From NCBI GenBank assembly GCA_021397835.1, contig JAJFZO010000344.1, forward strand, positions 4,278,001 to 4,342,000: DNA of 64,000 nt, in the 5' to 3' direction. The DNA is from Moringa oleifera. Taxonomy: Eukaryota > Streptophyta > Magnoliopsida > Brassicales > Moringaceae. The notes under the pieces were generated by a model that was not told where the DNA came from, did no database searches, and saw nothing but the letters and a program-made list of their open reading frames with translations. A program made the translations under genes and the position numbers. Position 1 is the stretch's first letter; each line of letters begins with the position of its first letter. This document shows positions 61,985-64,000 of the stretch, in pieces.

Positions 61985-62165
61985 GATTTCATTTAAACAA
62001 GTTTTTAAGTATTTTAATAATAAAAATAATTCTAATTTTTTATAATTATTTAAATTAAAATTAAAATAAAATAAAATAAATTAACGAATTAAATTTTAAT
62101 TGATAATTTTTAATATAAAAATTTAATTAATAATATTAAATAAATATTAAATTTTTATGTGAGTT
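61985..62165 (-). repeat. Foldback repeat family 1, fragment E
   Basis: Read on the - strand the stretch follows the beginning of copy C (atttaatatttatttaata, then tttattattaaaatac). It is a half copy without an opposite end. Confidence 0.4.
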
Positions 62166-62249
62166 TCATTAAAAAATGATAACTTCAACCCGAAATATTA
62201 CATAAAAAATCTGTAATAAAAAAATTATGATACGCTGTCAACTAAAGGG

Positions 62250-62936
62250 CATTTATTTTCTCTGGTACGTGGGGTGTGTGCCACACGTCAGAAAGAGAGT
62301 GAGAACACCAAGATAATTGAGAGTAACGGTTCATCTGATCATTTCCCGTTGACTCCACCTGGCAGAGGATGCTCTCGAGTCTCTTACGTTATTAGTATAT
62401 TTGAATAAATGTCTCCATCCATGTCTGAAAGCTAAATCTAATCTAAATTCAATTTGTCCCCAGCGAGAGCATTGGCTCAACTGTAGGTTCTCCCTTACTC
62501 TCTTGTTCTGCCCACTGAAGGACACAACACTAGATACCTCTCCTCTTGCATAGTCATCTCTGTGGTTTGAGGAAAATATTATATCGGCCTTCTGCAATCT
62601 CCAATTTTCAAAGTCGGGAAACATGCAAAGATTTAAACTTTGGTGGCACGTCACAAGGTTTATTTTCTGTAATTCTTTGTCTGTATCTGTTCATTGGTAT
62701 TTGAAGATTTTTGTCAATAAGCATGGCCCTTGAACCGGATTGTGTTTGTTCATCATTTTTATGCTGCTATGTTTTCAGTTCTTATTTATATCTGTGGCCT
62801 ATATTATCTAGGTCGTTGGTTTTGTTCTTATAATTAACTTTGATAACTTTTTTTGGCGTGATTCTGAATTCAATTTGTGGGATTGTGTTCTAGGGTTTGC
62901 TTCAGGATTTGATTTGTATTGGGAGTCTGGATAAAA
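62250..62936 (+). promoter_or_regulatory. Promoter and leader of the SAM-domain gene
   Basis: GC content rises at about 62,255. ACGT boxes lie at about 62,268 and 62,285 (gtgccacacgtc). A leader intron is likely (donor-like aggttt near 62,658 and acceptor-like gcttcag at 62,899-62,905). The in-frame TGA at about 62,909 shows that coding cannot begin further upstream without splicing. Confidence 0.4.
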
Positions 62937-63866
62937 ATGTTGGTCCTAAGCATGAATTCAAAAAGACAAAGGCGCCCAAATGTTAGGTTGGGGGAGATAG
63001 GAGATGTCTCTGCTGCTTTTGCATGTGGGTTTTCTCAGAGAACTACAGTAAATATGGGGCATAAGAGATGGAAATCCAATTTTGTGAGCCCTCAGGAAAC
63101 TGAGCTAAATACCTTTACTGGATTTACTGAGCCAAAATCTTCTGAATTCTTAGTTTCTGACGAAGGTCTCTTTCCAAAGATGTCAGCCGATTTGCAACAC
63201 AATACAGAGAACAAAAATCCAAATTCTCTAAAGCCAGGCTTGGAATTTGTTTGTTCAGATGACATGTCTATGTCCAAATTGAATTTTGGCACCATAACCC
63301 GGAAGACTAGGGTTATGAAGCGGAGAGGGCGGAGCATTACAGTGAACAATGGTGTTTTCGGTCATTCTTGGAGTTCTAAACTTAGCCCCCAGTTTAATAA
63401 CGAAGATGCAAAAGAGAATAGTGGAAAGGAATTTGTTGGATTCACATTGGATATCTGCAGTGATCTTCAGGATTTTAATGGATTTAAGGACTTTTCAGAT
63501 CATGATGCACCTGCAACCAGCAAAGAGGTTTGTGAATATGACATGGATGAACCTGCTGATAATATCTGGCAGCTGGGCAATTCCGGTGAATACTGGAGGG
63601 AACATTTTCATTGTGAAGATAATGTTGCATTTCTCAAATCAAGCAATGAATGGAATGAAATAAGAGTTGGAGATAGGAATGTATATAGTGTTAGGAGATG
63701 GTTGGAGGACCTAGGGTTTCATAAGTATGCTGATGTATTCGAAATGCATGAGGTGGATGAGGAGACCCTGCCACTACTTACTCTGGAAGATCTCAAGGAG
63801 ATGGGTGTATTTGCTCTTGGGCCTCGCAGGAAGTTGTATGCTGCAATACAGCAATTAAGAGGATGA
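62937..63866 (+). CDS. SAM-domain protein (309 residues, uninterrupted)
   Basis: Plant protein with a C-terminal sterile alpha motif, a helical bundle for protein or RNA binding and self-association. The ATG at 62,937 is chosen; the second ATG at 62,952 (MNSKRQRRPNVRLGEIGD) is an equally plausible start because the RQRRPxVRLGEIGD block opens many plant relatives. The middle is polar and low in recognisable structure, with a basic patch VMKRRGRSI. An acidic, tryptophan-containing stretch precedes the SAM domain at about residues 247-308: VYSVRRWLEDLGFHKYADVF, LPLLTLEDLKEMGVFALGPR, RKLYAAIQQLRG. It ends with TGA at 63,864-63,866. Function unknown. Confidence 0.9.
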   Translation: MLVLSMNSKRQRRPNVRLGEIGDVSAAFACGFSQRTTVNMGHKRWKSNFVSPQETELNTFTGFTEPKSSEFLVSDEGLFPKMSADLQHNTENKNPNSLKPGLEFVCSDDMSMSKLNFGTITRKTRVMKRRGRSITVNNGVFGHSWSSKLSPQFNNEDAKENSGKEFVGFTLDICSDLQDFNGFKDFSDHDAPATSKEVCEYDMDEPADNIWQLGNSGEYWREHFHCEDNVAFLKSSNEWNEIRVGDRNVYSVRRWLEDLGFHKYADVFEMHEVDEETLPLLTLEDLKEMGVFALGPRRKLYAAIQQLRG

Positions 63867-64000
63867 GGAGCTTCTGTTGGATAACTTAAACAACAATGTC
63901 TGAGTGCCTTTCTTTACTTGCTCTTAGAAGCTGTTTTGTGCTGGAAAAGTCAGAGACATGTATGTAACTTTTTGGAATTCTGACAGAGTGACCTGGTTCT
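63867..64000 (+). other. Start of the SAM-gene 3' untranslated region
   Basis: Non-coding sequence after the stop codon, cut by the window end. Confidence 0.5.

Noticed and set aside
62919..62936. SAM protein starting at 62,919
   Set aside because: That codon is TTG; the first ATG in frame is at 62,937.
1..64000. tRNA, rRNA or CRISPR features
   Set aside because: No T-arm plus acceptor pattern of a tRNA, no rRNA text and no spaced repeats of CRISPR type were seen on either strand; a tRNA scan would settle the first point.

Overview
The window is nuclear DNA of a dicot plant. Four genes have plant-type spliced or leader-containing structures whose products match plant families, the spacers are strongly A/T-rich, and much of the rest is broken plant-type retrotransposon sequence (Ty3/gypsy, Ty1/copia, Tat-type gypsy, LINE) plus a plastid DNA insertion. 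The species cannot be named from the sequence alone.

Layout. 1-11.3 kb is a gene-free, A/T-rich spacer. It carries several GC-richer islands full of CACGTG boxes and two families of foldback repeats, and leads into a BIM1-type bHLH transcription factor gene (coding 12,262-17,917, + strand, 11 coding exons, 560 residues). 18.5-31.2 kb is a nest of dead retroelements. A Ty3/gypsy element (18,504-22,601) has its 3' LTR split by a piece of plastid DNA with rpl2 and atpB fragments. A second gypsy element is split by a Ty1/copia element (about 23,945-30,129). 33.6-37.1 kb holds an O-fucosyltransferase-family gene on the - strand (8 coding exons, 511 residues), convergent with BIM1, with a short upstream ORF that ends exactly against the first in-frame ATG. 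38-43.8 kb is spacer.

44.2-55.2 kb holds a BSD-domain gene on the - strand (6 coding exons, 285 residues). Its 7.8-kb second intron contains a 3.6-kb element with arms of about 1.35 kb in inverted orientation, and a decayed LINE. 55.4-62.2 kb is spacer with a Tat-type gypsy remnant, a degenerate minisatellite of roughly 90-bp units, and a foldback element inserted into that minisatellite with a 9-bp target duplication. The window ends with an uninterrupted coding region for a SAM-domain protein (62,937-63,866, + strand), divergent from the BSD gene.

The four host genes look intact but have no evident shared pathway: brassinosteroid-related transcription (BIM1 family), protein O-glycosylation or cell-wall biology (O-fucosyltransferase family), a BSD/synapse-associated-like protein, and a SAM-domain protein. 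Exon borders were read by eye from splice consensus, reading phase and family similarity. No alignment, transcript data or database search was available. The most interesting material is the non-genic structure: the inverted-repeat element inside a transcribed intron, the chimeric plastid insertion, the dispersed foldback family, and the G-box islands upstream of a bHLH gene.
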